From contig NZ_SJPW01000002.1 of assembly GCF_007860125.1 (NCBI RefSeq), positions 746,363 to 810,362 on the forward strand: a stretch of DNA of 64,000 bases, read 5' to 3'. Below are positions 20,526 through 29,849 of this stretch, one piece after another (the stretch's first letter is position 1; the number at the start of each line of letters is the position of its first letter). The notes under the pieces were generated by a model. The model was given only the letters and a program-made list of their open reading frames with translations, did not search any database and had not been told where the DNA came from. Source of the DNA: Rubripirellula tenax (lineage in GTDB: Bacteria > Planctomycetota > Planctomycetia > Pirellulales > Pirellulaceae). The position numbers and the translations under genes were made by a program.

Positions 20526-22007
20526 CTAGGCTTTCGGTTCTTTTCGCAATTGGATCCACTCGGTGTGGAACGTGCCGTCTTTGTCGGTGCGTTGGTACGT
20601 GTGGGCACCGAAGTAGTCGCGTTGGGCTTGCAGCAGGTTGGCAGGCAATCGCTCCATGCGATATCCGTCGTAGTAGCACAACGCGGTGCTAAACGCCGGA
20701 ACCGGAACGCCCATGATGGATGCCACGGCAACGACTTTGCGCCACTTCTCTTGCGAGTCCTCGACCGCTTTTTCGAAGAAGTCCGTCATCAACAGGTTCT
20801 CCAGATTGGCGTCCGCGTCGAACGCTTCTTTGATTCGGTCCAGGAATTTGGCCCGGATGATGCAACCGCCACGCCACAACAGGGCCGCCGCACCGTAATC
20901 GAGTCCCCAACCGTGCTCGGCCGAAGCCGCTTGCAACTGCACAAAGCCTTGAGCGTACGAAACGATCTTCGACGCGTACAACGCCTGACGAACCGCTTCG
21001 ACAAACTCTGCACGATCGCCGACCAACGACTTGGCGATCGCCTGCATTTCAGGATTCGATTTTGCCGACGGTCCGTTGAGTCGCTTCGATGCGCGAACAC
21101 GAGCGTCTTTTTGAGCCGATAAACCGCGCGCGAACACAGCGGTGGTGACCAGCGTGCTGGGTACGCCTAGGTCGAGCGCGAGTTGGCTCATCCATTTGCC
21201 GGTTCCCTTCGCGCCGGCGACGTCCATGATCTTGTCGACCAAGTGATCGCTGCCGCCCTGGTCGTCTTTCACGCTGAAGATGTCTCGGGTGATTTCGATC
21301 AAGTAGCTTTGCAGATCGCCACGGTTCCAGTCGTCGAACACGTCATAAAGTTCGTCGTTGGTCAGCCCGCCCAGTTCGTGCAGCAACTGATAGGCTTCGC
21401 AGATCAACTGCATGTCGCCGTATTCGATGCCGTTGTGAACCATTTTGACGTAGTTCCCTGCACCACCGCTGCCCAACCATTCGCAACATGGAATGTCGTT
21501 GTTGGGACCGACTTTTGCGGCGATCGCTTGGAACATTTCTTTGACATGGGGCCACGCCGCGGCGCTACCGCCGGGCATCAGGCTGGGCCCCTTCAACGCG
21601 CCTTCTTCGCCGCCCGAGACTCCGCAACCGACGTACAGCAGACCGGCCGCTTCGACTTGCTTCGTGCGACGTTCGGTGTTTTGGTATTGCTCGTTCCCGC
21701 CGTCGATGATGATGTCGCCCGGATCGCAATGCGGCAGCAATTGTTCGATCAGCGCGTCCACGGCAGGACCGGCTTTGACCAGCATCATCAGTTTGCGGGG
21801 GCGGGCGACCGCTTTGACGAATTCTTCGATCGTGTGGGTACCGACGAAGTTCTTCCCCTTGGCCCGACCGGCCATCAAAGCATCGACTTTTTCCGTCGTG
21901 CGATTGTAAACGGCGACCTTGTAGCCGCGACTTTCGACGTTCAAAGCTAGGTTTTCACCCATGACCGCCAAACCAATCAGACCAAAATCACAGTCGCCGC
22001 TCATCAT
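20526..22007 (-). CDS. gnd: 6-phosphogluconate dehydrogenase, decarboxylating
   Basis: A protein of 493 residues, the usual family length. GLIGLAVMGENLALN near residue 9 is the NADP-binding glycine motif. GGNEQYQNTERR, GVSGGEEGALKGPSLMPGG, GAGNYVKMVHNGIEYGDMQL (with the catalytic lysine) and GTGKWMSQLALDLGVPS follow in order, and the C-terminus has SALCYYDGYR-like and QRDYFGAHTYQR motifs. It converts 6-phosphogluconate to ribulose 5-phosphate with NADPH formation in the pentose phosphate pathway. ATG 22007 is the first of two adjacent Met codons and starts the family domain. It is convergent with the alkylation repair gene. Confidence 0.97.
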   Translation of the reverse strand: MMSGDCDFGLIGLAVMGENLALNVESRGYKVAVYNRTTEKVDALMAGRAKGKNFVGTHTIEEFVKAVARPRKLMMLVKAGPAVDALIEQLLPHCDPGDIIIDGGNEQYQNTERRTKQVEAAGLLYVGCGVSGGEEGALKGPSLMPGGSAAAWPHVKEMFQAIAAKVGPNNDIPCCEWLGSGGAGNYVKMVHNGIEYGDMQLICEAYQLLHELGGLTNDELYDVFDDWNRGDLQSYLIEITRDIFSVKDDQGGSDHLVDKIMDVAGAKGTGKWMSQLALDLGVPSTLVTTAVFARGLSAQKDARVRASKRLNGPSAKSNPEMQAIAKSLVGDRAEFVEAVRQALYASKIVSYAQGFVQLQAASAEHGWGLDYGAAALLWRGGCIIRAKFLDRIKEAFDADANLENLLMTDFFEKAVEDSQEKWRKVVAVASIMGVPVPAFSTALCYYDGYRMERLPANLLQAQRDYFGAHTYQRTDKDGTFHTEWIQLRKEPKA

Positions 22008-22297
22008 ATTTTCCAAGGTTGGGGGAAAGACAGTTAGGATTTCCGCGAATTTTAGGCTCTGGCAGGCCATGCGAACAGCATGCACCCCGCGTCGGTTCGG
22101 GGCGGGCAAAGAATCATCAAATCCGGCACCACCAGAAATTCCCGGGCAAAGTCGCCTTGTTTGCCTAATCGGCCCGCTTGTTTTGTTGCTCAATGGCCGG
22201 CGGCGGATTATCGTCAATGGGAAAGCTCGCGGGATTGCTGCGCGAGCCCCCTATTTCCGGTTCGATTTCCGGCGTTCCCTTTGATGAACATGATTCG

Positions 22298-23707
22298 ATG
22301 AACATGATCCAACGCATCTTCGCTTTGACCGCTGTGGCCGCTCTTTCCGTGGCAACATCGCCGTATCTGCATGCCCAGGCCGGCGGTGGCAATAACAATC
22401 AGACCACATCCTTGATTGGCCAACCAATCGCAGGGATTGATGTCGACGCAACGGGTGTTCTGCGAGTGAAGCAGTTTGACCCCCGCGTCGCCGTCCAGCG
22501 TTTCGAAGCCGCCAAGGCCCAACGAGGTGCCGGCGAAGCGAACGTGATGCAGCCGAGCAAACTGCGAAAAATTTCGCTCAATCGCTTGGAAGCCGCTATC
22601 GCTGATCGAATGGCGGCCGGGCAAAGCATCGAAGACGAGATGAAAGCGCTGGCCGGTTTGACGGCCGTCGAATACGTCTTCTACTACCCCGAAACTCAAG
22701 ACATTGTGATTGCTGGTCCGGCCGAAGGCTTCTTTGCCGACCCGACCGACCGCTTGATCGGCATGGAAACCGGTCGCCCGGTCGTGCTGCTCGAGGACAT
22801 GGTCACGGCGATGCGTGCTTATGCACCTGGTCAGAAAGCCACGTCTGTCATCAGCGTCTCGATCGATCCGACTACCGAAGGCCTGCAAGCGATGCAGAAC
22901 TTCCTGTCATCGGTACGCGGCCGAGTCCAACCCAGCGACGCCAACCGCTTGGCGATGGGATTGAAGAACAACCTCGGACTGCAAACGGTTACTTTTCAGG
23001 GCATTCCGACCGACACCCACTTTGCCCGCGTTTTGGTCGAAGCCGACTATCGCATGAAACTGGTCGGCATCGGCTTGGAAAAACTTCCCGTCCGCTTGCA
23101 AAGCTATGTCGATCGGGCCAGTCCCGCCAGCGTCGCTGCCAACGCAATGGAACGTTGGTACTTCCAACCCAACTATGACGGTGTCGCCGTCAGCGAAGAC
23201 GGGCTGGCAATGAAGATCAAAGAGCGCGGCGTCCAATTGGTCGGTGCCAACGAGCGAGTCGCCGCCGGCGGCCAGCGAGTCAAAGGCGGACGCGTCAACG
23301 CGGCCAGCCAAGCGTTTTGCCGTGACTTCACCGAAAACTTCAACCTGATCGCGTCGCGAGTCCGCATTTACGGCGAACTTCGCCAATTGATCGACGTCGC
23401 GATCGCCGCCGCGTACATCCAAGAACAAGACTTCTATGGTCAAGCTTCCTGGGACGCCAGCGTTCTGATGGACGAATCCAAGGTATCGGTCGAAACCTAC
23501 ACGTCACCCGAACAAGTCGAAACCGCCGTCAATGCCATTTGGAAGGGCAACACCCTGATGACGCCACTGGGCGGCGGAGTGCAAATGCAACCACGGATCG
23601 CCCTGTCGAAGGAAAATTTGAAGATCGACGCGAACGGCGAAAACGTACAAGCCAAGCAATCGGCCGGCCCAGCCGATCTAGCAAACGGCCAATGGTGGTG
23701 GGACTGA
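22298..23707 (+). CDS. Secreted DUF1598 protein (first paralogue)
   Basis: A protein of 469 residues. Signal peptide MNMIQRIFALTAVAALSVAT..LHAQA, then a domain I recognise as DUF1598, found mainly in planctomycetes: YVFYYPETQDIVIAGPAEGF, SIDPTTEGLQAMQNF, NNLGLQTVTFQGIPTDTHFA and ending in NGQWWWD. No catalytic motif is known. A paralogue with the same landmarks and WWWD end lies at 24704-26230, with bpt between. A good intrinsic terminator follows at 23738. The role is unknown; the export signal points to the periplasm or cell surface. Confidence 0.85.
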   Translation: MNMIQRIFALTAVAALSVATSPYLHAQAGGGNNNQTTSLIGQPIAGIDVDATGVLRVKQFDPRVAVQRFEAAKAQRGAGEANVMQPSKLRKISLNRLEAAIADRMAAGQSIEDEMKALAGLTAVEYVFYYPETQDIVIAGPAEGFFADPTDRLIGMETGRPVVLLEDMVTAMRAYAPGQKATSVISVSIDPTTEGLQAMQNFLSSVRGRVQPSDANRLAMGLKNNLGLQTVTFQGIPTDTHFARVLVEADYRMKLVGIGLEKLPVRLQSYVDRASPASVAANAMERWYFQPNYDGVAVSEDGLAMKIKERGVQLVGANERVAAGGQRVKGGRVNAASQAFCRDFTENFNLIASRVRIYGELRQLIDVAIAAAYIQEQDFYGQASWDASVLMDESKVSVETYTSPEQVETAVNAIWKGNTLMTPLGGGVQMQPRIALSKENLKIDANGENVQAKQSAGPADLANGQWWWD

Positions 23708-23737
23708 GTTCCGTCAACATCACCGTTTGAGAATACC

Positions 23738-23780
23738 AAAGCGGGTGAGTCAGTAGTTCTGATTCGCCCGCTTTCCTTTT
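23738..23780 (+). terminator. Intrinsic terminator after the first DUF1598 gene
   Basis: AAAGCGGGTGAGTCA (23738-23752) pairs with TGATTCGCCCGCTTT (23760-23774), 15 bp with two G-U wobbles and a 7-nt loop, followed by CCTTTT. This is the clearest Rho-independent terminator in the window. It separates the DUF1598 gene from bpt. Confidence 0.75.
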
Positions 23781-23933
23781 GCGCGGCCCGAAAAATTGTT
23801 TGGCAATCGGATTGCCACATCGGATACGATGAAAGGATGTTGGCCGGGACTTTGTCGCACAGTAGACCCACTTTCTAAGATCAGCCCCGGTCTTCACCTC
23901 GTCTTGTCGAAATCATTTCGCAGAGCCTAGCCG

Positions 23934-24674
23934 GTGAGCCATCCCGAGAGTCCGATCCGTTCGACGCAAACGGCTTGCCGATTGGTCGTCGTGCAAGACC
24001 AATTGCAGCCATGTCCGTACTTGGACAAAACGGTTGCTCGGATGCCGCTACGTTTGCCGATCGGCAAAGTCACGCCTCGCGTCACCGACGAATGGCTAGC
24101 ACTTGGCTATCGTCGCAGCGGCGATTTTTTGTACCGCGCCGAATGTCCCGAATGCAGTGAATGCAAACCGACCCGCGTCGACGTCGGTACTTTCCAGATG
24201 ACCTCATCGATGCGACGGGTGGTCAATCGAGGCGACCGCGAATTGGAATGCTATTGGGGCATGCCCAGTGTTGATGCAAATCGCATCAAGCTATTCAACA
24301 TGCATCGCCAGACTCGGCACTTGGCTTCCGACGGCGAACAAGTCACCAACGAAACCTATCGCGCATTTCTGGCCGATACGTGTTGCGAGACTCGCGAGCT
24401 TGCCATCTATCACGGCGGACAACTGGTCGCGATCGCCATTGTCGACATCGGGCACGACAGTATCTCGGCGGTCTACACACACTTTGATCCCGCCGCGAGT
24501 CGGTACAGTTTGGGTACCTATGCGATCATGAAACAGTTTCAGTGGGCCAAAGAGTACGGCCGTCGCTACGTCTATTTGGGCATGTATGTCGCGGACAACG
24601 CCCACCTTAATTACAAAGCTCGTTTCGCGCCCCAACAACGATTGGTGGGCGATCAGTGGATCGAATTTTCATGA
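23934..24674 (+). CDS. bpt: Aminoacyl-tRNA-protein transferase (Leu/Arg transferase, Bpt/ATE family)
   Basis: A protein of 246 residues with a GTG start. Family landmarks are CPYLDKTVARMPLRLP near residue 27, LGYRRSGDFLYRAECPECSECKPTRV with its cysteine cluster, LFNMHRQTRH, ISAVYTHFDP, SLGTYAIMKQFQWAKE and YVYLGMYVADNAHLNYKA. Such enzymes attach leucine or arginine from aminoacyl-tRNA to N-terminal Asp/Glu (or Arg/Lys) residues, marking proteins for ClpAP-type degradation. Bpt is the bacterial type that uses leucine on Asp/Glu. Its end overlaps a possible ATG of the next gene by four bases (ATGA), though I prefer a start 30 nt further on. Confidence 0.93.
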   Translation: MSHPESPIRSTQTACRLVVVQDQLQPCPYLDKTVARMPLRLPIGKVTPRVTDEWLALGYRRSGDFLYRAECPECSECKPTRVDVGTFQMTSSMRRVVNRGDRELECYWGMPSVDANRIKLFNMHRQTRHLASDGEQVTNETYRAFLADTCCETRELAIYHGGQLVAIAIVDIGHDSISAVYTHFDPAASRYSLGTYAIMKQFQWAKEYGRRYVYLGMYVADNAHLNYKARFAPQQRLVGDQWIEFS

Positions 24675-24703
24675 TAACGACTCCTATTCCAAGAGAATTG
24701 CCG

Positions 24704-26230
24704 ATGCGATTTCGATCGATGTTATGGGTCTGTTTGGCTGTGGCTTGCTTTAGCCCCATCGCCGCGCAAGACGAGTCCCGCAATCGAGATGCGACGCCGG
24801 GCGACGCCGCGCAAACCGATTCCATACTCGCCCCCGGCGGCGCTTCGTTTGCGAACTTCGATTCGTTGATCGAACTGATCCAAACGACCGTCGTTCCCGA
24901 CACGTGGGATCTGCTGGGCGGACCCAGCACGATGCGCGAGTACTCCCAAGGGATTTATGTCGACGCCGCCGGCACCGTGCGAGTTTGCGAGACTGCCGCC
25001 GGTGACGATCAAGCCGCCAATTTGAAAGCCATGTTGCTTTCGGGCCGCGAAGCGACAATCGCCGTCGACGATCCGTGGATGGCACCATCAACGCTTCGAT
25101 GTGTGTCCTTAAAGCGCTTGGCTCTCGAGAACCAACGCCGTCGGGCATCGGGAACCCCGGCAAGTCCGTCGATGCAATACATGGCCGGTCTTTCCGAAGT
25201 GAAGTACATCTTCTTGGACGCCGAAAACAACGACATCGTGATTGCCGGTCCCGTCGGTGGTATCGAAACCGTCGCTGGCATCCCTCGCGATCGCGCGTCG
25301 ATGCGAGGCACGTTGCGATTCGATTTTTTGGCGTCGTGTCTATCGTCAACAATCTCGGGCGTTCCGTTCGGATGCACGATCGATCCGACGACCGAAGGCC
25401 TGCAGCGATCGGCCGCCGTGGCCGTAGCAGTTCAAAGCGACAAACTGCCGATCGGCAAAGCAGCCGAGGCGCTGACCACAGCTTTAGGCATGCAGCGCGT
25501 CGAAGTCTTCGGGACACCCGGGGACACGTCGCTGGGTTACCTGATGGTCGAAGCCGACCGACACATGAAAGAACTGGCACTTGGCATTCATCCGATGCCG
25601 CGTGGCGCGATGAATTATTTGGACGCGACCGAAGCAACGATCGATCGCGGCGCGCCCGATGGATTGTTGCTGCGATTGTGGTTCACCGCTTCACCTCGCG
25701 TCGCCCGAGCCGATCGCGATCAAACGGTCTTCGAGATCGCGGGCACCCCGATCCGTCTGTCCGGCGAAAACGAGCGTGCGATGGCCGACGGCGCGCGTGG
25801 GAACCTGACAACCGACTTCCGCACCGAAATGTTTGTCGCCGATTTCAACAAGAACTTTCACAACATCCGCAGCACCTATCCGGTGTACGGATCGCTGGAA
25901 GCCGTATTCCAAACCGCGTCGGTGGCCGAGCTGCTGCGTCGATTCGCAAAAACCGACGAATATCAAGCACTGATGGGCGACTTAGCAGACTCGGCCTCGT
26001 CGGGCGAAACGTGGATGCGGACACCGACGCAAGTCGAATCGATCGCCGTGCTGCACAAGATCCGTCACGGCCGCACGATGCACCATGTGCTGATTGCCAG
26101 CGGTGGTGTTGCGGTCAACGGCAGAGCAACTCTGGCGTCCTCGGTCGCGGACTATCCCAGTCTGCAATCGATGTCAAATGTGCCGTCATCCCGCCCCCGA
26201 ATCATCCAAAACTGGTGGTGGGACCGGTAG
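24704..26230 (+). CDS. Secreted DUF1598 protein (second paralogue)
   Basis: A protein of 508 residues. MRFRSMLWVCLAVACFSPIAA is a signal peptide, followed by a Gly/Ala linker and a domain parallel to that of the first paralogue: KYIFLDAENNDIVIAGPVGG, CTIDPTTEGLQRSAAV, LGMQRVEVFGTPGDTSLGYLMVEADRHMK and a terminal NWWWDR. ATG 24704 has AAGAGA at 8 nt; ATG 24671 would overlap the bpt stop. The sequences have diverged strongly between the shared blocks, so the duplication is old. Coupling to bpt suggests co-expression, but I have no functional link. Confidence 0.85.
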   Translation: MRFRSMLWVCLAVACFSPIAAQDESRNRDATPGDAAQTDSILAPGGASFANFDSLIELIQTTVVPDTWDLLGGPSTMREYSQGIYVDAAGTVRVCETAAGDDQAANLKAMLLSGREATIAVDDPWMAPSTLRCVSLKRLALENQRRRASGTPASPSMQYMAGLSEVKYIFLDAENNDIVIAGPVGGIETVAGIPRDRASMRGTLRFDFLASCLSSTISGVPFGCTIDPTTEGLQRSAAVAVAVQSDKLPIGKAAEALTTALGMQRVEVFGTPGDTSLGYLMVEADRHMKELALGIHPMPRGAMNYLDATEATIDRGAPDGLLLRLWFTASPRVARADRDQTVFEIAGTPIRLSGENERAMADGARGNLTTDFRTEMFVADFNKNFHNIRSTYPVYGSLEAVFQTASVAELLRRFAKTDEYQALMGDLADSASSGETWMRTPTQVESIAVLHKIRHGRTMHHVLIASGGVAVNGRATLASSVADYPSLQSMSNVPSSRPRIIQNWWWDR

Positions 26231-26359
26231 CAGCCGGTTGAAAGAGGGATAAAGGGACCGAAAACCCAAAAATCCCCACCTAAACCGCGCCCCCGACACG
26301 AGCTGATCGAGCCTCGCTATTAAGCTGATAGGCTCCCCTCTTCGAGGCTACTCGTCATC

Positions 26360-27073
26360 GTGTCTGAATCCATCCTTCAATTCGCCGGAAACATGTTCGT
26401 CGGTCCAATCTGGCCGGCGTCCCTGCTCGTTTGCCTGTTGGCGATCTACACGGTGTTTGCGCTGATCGGACTAGTCGATCTGGATGTCGACATGCCTGAT
26501 TTGGACATGCCCGATCTGGATGTCCCCGATTTAGATGTGCCGGATTTCGACGTACCCGATGTCGATGCACACGTGGGTGATCTGGGATTGGACGTGGTCC
26601 AAGGGATCGGCGCCGCAACCATCCGCTGGACCAATTTCGGCCGCGTCCCCATCGTGATCTGGGGCGGCGTGTTCACGCTTGGTTTCTGGATCATCTCCTA
26701 CATGCTTTGGCACATATTCGACGTTCGCCGCTACGAACCGACTGTCGTGGTATCGACACTGTTGACGATCCGCAACGCCGTGCTGGCGACGGGAATTGCC
26801 AAGGTGGTCACTCAACCTTTGATCAAGCACTTCGTGGCAACGCCTGAGTACGACCAAACACGATTGATCGGATCGACGTGCGAAATCATCAGCCCCGAAG
26901 CAACGCCCACATCCGGCCAAGCCAAATTTCGTACCGACGCAGCCCCGCTGCTGTTGAACGTACGTACCGATGGCGCCCACATCGATAAAGGCATCGAAGT
27001 ACGCATCATCGGATTTGATCCGCAGCAGCGAGTCTACCAAGTCACCTCAATTTTAACGGAGCAAACCTCGTGA
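26360..27073 (+). CDS. YqiJ/NfeD-like membrane protein with DxPD repeats
   Basis: A protein of 237 residues with a GTG start. Hydrophobic segments lie at about 13-40 and 95-125. Between them is a run of five-residue units of the DxPDx type (MPDLD, MPDLD, VPDLD, VPDLD, VPDFD, VPDVD) at about 44-73. The C-terminal part (LIGSTCEIISPEATPTSGQAKF, EVRIIGFD) looks like the OB-fold of NfeD/YqiJ proteins, which work with SPFH proteins. Its end overlaps the flotillin start by four bases (GTGA), so the pair is translated together. The acidic repeat is expected outside or as a flexible linker; its ligand is unknown. Confidence 0.82.
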   Translation: MSESILQFAGNMFVGPIWPASLLVCLLAIYTVFALIGLVDLDVDMPDLDMPDLDVPDLDVPDFDVPDVDAHVGDLGLDVVQGIGAATIRWTNFGRVPIVIWGGVFTLGFWIISYMLWHIFDVRRYEPTVVVSTLLTIRNAVLATGIAKVVTQPLIKHFVATPEYDQTRLIGSTCEIISPEATPTSGQAKFRTDAAPLLLNVRTDGAHIDKGIEVRIIGFDPQQRVYQVTSILTEQTS

Positions 27074-29094
27074 ACCCACAAGTATTGACCGGCATAGCTG
27101 TCGCCCTGGTCATCATGACGTTAGTTATCTTCGCGATCGTGATCACGATCAAAAAATGCTACATCGTCGTCGGACCAGACAAAGCCATTGTTCGCACCGG
27201 GGGACCGACGATGAAAGTCGCCTCGGCCCAGGGCATGTTCGTGATCCCGCTCTACCATCGCTTCGAGTTCATGGACTTGTCGCTGAAGAGCTTCGAGATC
27301 GGACGCCAGGGCCATGAGGGATTGATCTGTAAAGACAACATCCGAGCCGACATCAAGGTCGCTTTCTTTGTCCGCGTTAACAATAGCCCCGAAGAGATGG
27401 GCGAAGTCGCGCAGGCCATTGGCGCCCGACGCTGTAGCGAAATGGAAACGCTGCGAGAACTTTTCGACGCGAAGTTCAGCGAAGCGCTCAAGACCGTTGG
27501 CAAGCAATTCGACTTCATCGACTTGTACGATCAACGCGACAAGTTCAAGGGCGAGATTCTAAAAGTCATCGGCACCGACTTGAACGGTTACGTGCTCGAC
27601 GACGCGGCGATTGACTACCTGGAACAAACGCCGCTGGAAATGCTTTCGCCGACCAACATTTTGGACGCCGAAGGGATCAAAAAGATCACCGAACTGACGT
27701 CGAACGAAAAGGTCAAGGAAAACCAGTTCACCCGTGACAAAGAAAAGACGCTGAAGAAACAGGACGTCGAAGCGGAAGAAACCATCCTGGCGCTCGAGCG
27801 ACAACGCGTCGAAGCGGTGGAAAAACAAAAACGAGAAATCGCTGAGATCACCTCGCGTGAACATGCCGCCGCAGCGAAAGTTCAAGAAGAACAACGACTC
27901 GAAGCAGAACGCGCACGGATCCAAACCGAAGAAGAACTCGGTGTGGCCGAAGAGAACAAACTGCGTCAAGTCTTGGTTGCCCAACGCAACAAAGAGAAAA
28001 CCGATGCAGTCGAATTGGAACGTGTCAATCGCGACCGCGACTTGGAAATGACCGAACGGCTTCGTTTGGTTGGTGTCGCGGAAATCGAGAAAGAGAAAGC
28101 GATCGAAGTTGAAAAGCGGAATATCCAAGAAGTCATTCGCGAACGGGTCGCAATCGAACGAACCGTTGTCGAAGAAAAAGAACGCATCAAAGACACGGAA
28201 GACATCGCCAAGGCCGACCGTTTGAAGAAGGTTCAAGTCACGGCAGCCGAGATGAAGGCCGAAGAAGAATTGATTCGCGTGACCAAGGCGGCCCAAGCCG
28301 AAAAGGACTCGGCGACGTTGTTGGCCGAAAAAATTCGCATCGATGCCGAAGCGCGTCGTGATGCGGCCGAAAAAGACACCGAAGGTGCCAAGATGTTGGC
28401 CGACGGAACCATGGCAACCCAAGCCGCCAGCGGACTGGCCGAAGCCAAGGTCATCGAAGCAAAGGCATCGGCCAGCGAGAAACAAGGCCTCGCCGAAGCC
28501 AATGTCGAACTGGAAAAGTATCGCAGCGAAGCAATCGGTATCACCGAGAAGGCCGAAGCGATGAAACAACTCGACAGCGTCGGCAAGGACCACGAAGAAT
28601 TCAAGTTGCGGCTTGAGAAAGAAAAATCAGTCGAGATCGCAGCCATCGATGCCCAACGCGGTATCGCGGAAAGCCAAGCCGGCGTGGTCGGCGACGCTCT
28701 GCGAAGTGCCCGCATCGACATTGTCGGCGGTGACGGCGAGTTCTTTGAACAGATCACTTCGGCCGTCAAGGGCGGAAAAGCGATCGACCGCTTTGTCTAC
28801 AACAGCAAGGTGGCCACAGACATCAAAGACACGTTCTTCGACGGCAACGCGGAATACTTCCGCGACCAACTCGGATCGTTGGTCAAGCAATTCAACTTGG
28901 ATACCGACGGCGTGAAAGATCTATCGATCGCGGCGCTAATCGCCAAGATGATGGGCTTGAGCAAGACCGATGATGTCCGAAGTCAGCTGACCAGCCTATT
29001 AAGCATGGCCGGCACAGCCAACGTGGCGGACCAGAAGGCGGGACGGTTGCTGGCTCAGGCGGCAAAGCCGAAGAGCAATGGCAAAACGTCGTAA
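27070..29094 (+). CDS. Flotillin-family (YqiK-like) SPFH protein
   Basis: A protein of 674 residues. One N-terminal membrane helix (about 4-27), an SPFH domain (about 30-200, with KAIVRTGGPTMKVASAQGMF and NIRADIKVAFFVRVN) and a very long Glu/Lys/Ala/Arg-rich coiled coil (about 210-560), then a C-terminal oligomerisation region (VVGDALRSARIDIVGGDGEFF). This is the flotillin layout. Flotillins build membrane microdomains. It overlaps the upstream NfeD-like gene by four bases and is followed by the RAYT gene on the other strand, which separates it from the ATPase gene. Confidence 0.93.
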   Translation: MNPQVLTGIAVALVIMTLVIFAIVITIKKCYIVVGPDKAIVRTGGPTMKVASAQGMFVIPLYHRFEFMDLSLKSFEIGRQGHEGLICKDNIRADIKVAFFVRVNNSPEEMGEVAQAIGARRCSEMETLRELFDAKFSEALKTVGKQFDFIDLYDQRDKFKGEILKVIGTDLNGYVLDDAAIDYLEQTPLEMLSPTNILDAEGIKKITELTSNEKVKENQFTRDKEKTLKKQDVEAEETILALERQRVEAVEKQKREIAEITSREHAAAAKVQEEQRLEAERARIQTEEELGVAEENKLRQVLVAQRNKEKTDAVELERVNRDRDLEMTERLRLVGVAEIEKEKAIEVEKRNIQEVIRERVAIERTVVEEKERIKDTEDIAKADRLKKVQVTAAEMKAEEELIRVTKAAQAEKDSATLLAEKIRIDAEARRDAAEKDTEGAKMLADGTMATQAASGLAEAKVIEAKASASEKQGLAEANVELEKYRSEAIGITEKAEAMKQLDSVGKDHEEFKLRLEKEKSVEIAAIDAQRGIAESQAGVVGDALRSARIDIVGGDGEFFEQITSAVKGGKAIDRFVYNSKVATDIKDTFFDGNAEYFRDQLGSLVKQFNLDTDGVKDLSIAALIAKMMGLSKTDDVRSQLTSLLSMAGTANVADQKAGRLLAQAAKPKSNGKTS

Positions 29095-29118
29095 TTGATT
29101 CCCTCTCGCGGAATCAAT
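29094..29118. terminator. Bidirectional hairpin between flotillin and RAYT genes
   Basis: ATTGATTCC and GGAATCAAT form a perfect 9-bp stem around CTCTCGC, spanning both stop codons of the convergent genes. It lacks a T run but is well placed to terminate from both sides. Confidence 0.4.
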
Positions 29119-29566
29119 CCAGCAGATATTCTTCGTCGAATTCAATGCCATGACGTTTGAGCAACAACCGCAGTTCGTCCTCAAACGTCAACCTTGCATG
29201 GTGTTCGACTTGATTGGCAACATAAGCTCTTACCACACCGACTTGCGAATGACTGACCGAAAAGATCGAGTAGCCGCGTTGCCACGCAAACCGGTGCAAA
29301 CTGGCGTTTTGCTCATTCAACCACTTGGACGAATTGGTTTTCACGGTTCGAACGAGGTCACTGAGTCGATGCACGGGTTTGAAACCAATCAACAAATGAA
29401 CATGGTCGAGATAGCCTCCGACGCAAAGCGGTGCAACGCCCTCATCACGCAATGCTCCTCCCAGGTAGGCATGCAACCGAGGGGCGATCGTTTCCGTAAT
29501 AAATTGTCGACGACCTTGTGTGCTAAAGACCAAGTGTGCTCGCAATTGGTAAAAGGTGTTCGCCAT
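29114..29566 (-). CDS. REP-associated tyrosine transposase (RAYT), IS200/IS605 TnpA-like
   Basis: A protein of 150 residues from ATG 29566. The HUH motif is HVHLLI (H55, H57). RFAWQRGYSIFSVS (92-105) is a hallmark of the family, and Y115 in VRAYVANQVEHH is the expected nucleophile. Such proteins nick and join single-stranded DNA at hairpins. The 5' flank holds an inverted pair of hairpins each headed by GTAG (29610-29633 and 29736-29759), the arrangement known for RAYT-REP systems. The frame continues upstream to 29689 through repeat sequence, which I take as non-coding. The gene interrupts what seems to be a flotillin-ATPase operon. Confidence 0.88.
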   Translation of the reverse strand: MANTFYQLRAHLVFSTQGRRQFITETIAPRLHAYLGGALRDEGVAPLCVGGYLDHVHLLIGFKPVHRLSDLVRTVKTNSSKWLNEQNASLHRFAWQRGYSIFSVSHSQVGVVRAYVANQVEHHARLTFEDELRLLLKRHGIEFDEEYLLD

Positions 29567-29588
29567 GCTGATCGCTCTGAAACAAAAT

Positions 29589-29780
29589 GCCGCGTAGCGG
29601 CAACGGAAGGTAGCCTGGGGCGAAAGCCCCAGGAAAATAAAATACTCGCGAATTTTAGCTGCGTAGCAGCGGCGGATGGTATCCAGCATCCAATCCGTCG
29701 CCCCTACGGGGCTTTCGATCGGCGCGATTCAGGCACCAAGGGCTTGCGCCCCTGGCTACCATCCACTGTCGCTACGCGAC
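29589..29780. repeat. REP cluster beside the RAYT gene (family B)
   Basis: Six hairpins in 190 bp. Two form an inverted pair: GTAG followed by CCTGGGGC-GAAA-GCCCCAGG at 29610-29633 (plus strand) and GTAG followed by CCAGGGGC-GCAA-GCCCTTGG at 29759-29736 (minus strand). Small palindromes of the type GCCGC-GTA-GCGGC lie at 29589-29601, 29658-29670, 29700-29712 and 29768-29780. The GTAG head plus imperfect hairpin is the known signature of REP elements moved by RAYT proteins. Confidence 0.85.
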
Positions 29781-29849
29781 TAAATTCCCTTGCCGCTACA
29801 CGTCTGTTCACACGTGTCCTTATTCGACCAATGGGCCGAGGTGGGCGCA

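Noticed and set aside
27559-28593. Minus-strand frame of 344 codons, rich in Phe and Leu, opposite flotillin
   Set aside because: It is the antisense of the Glu/Lys-rich coiled coil, which gives Phe/Leu-rich shadows.
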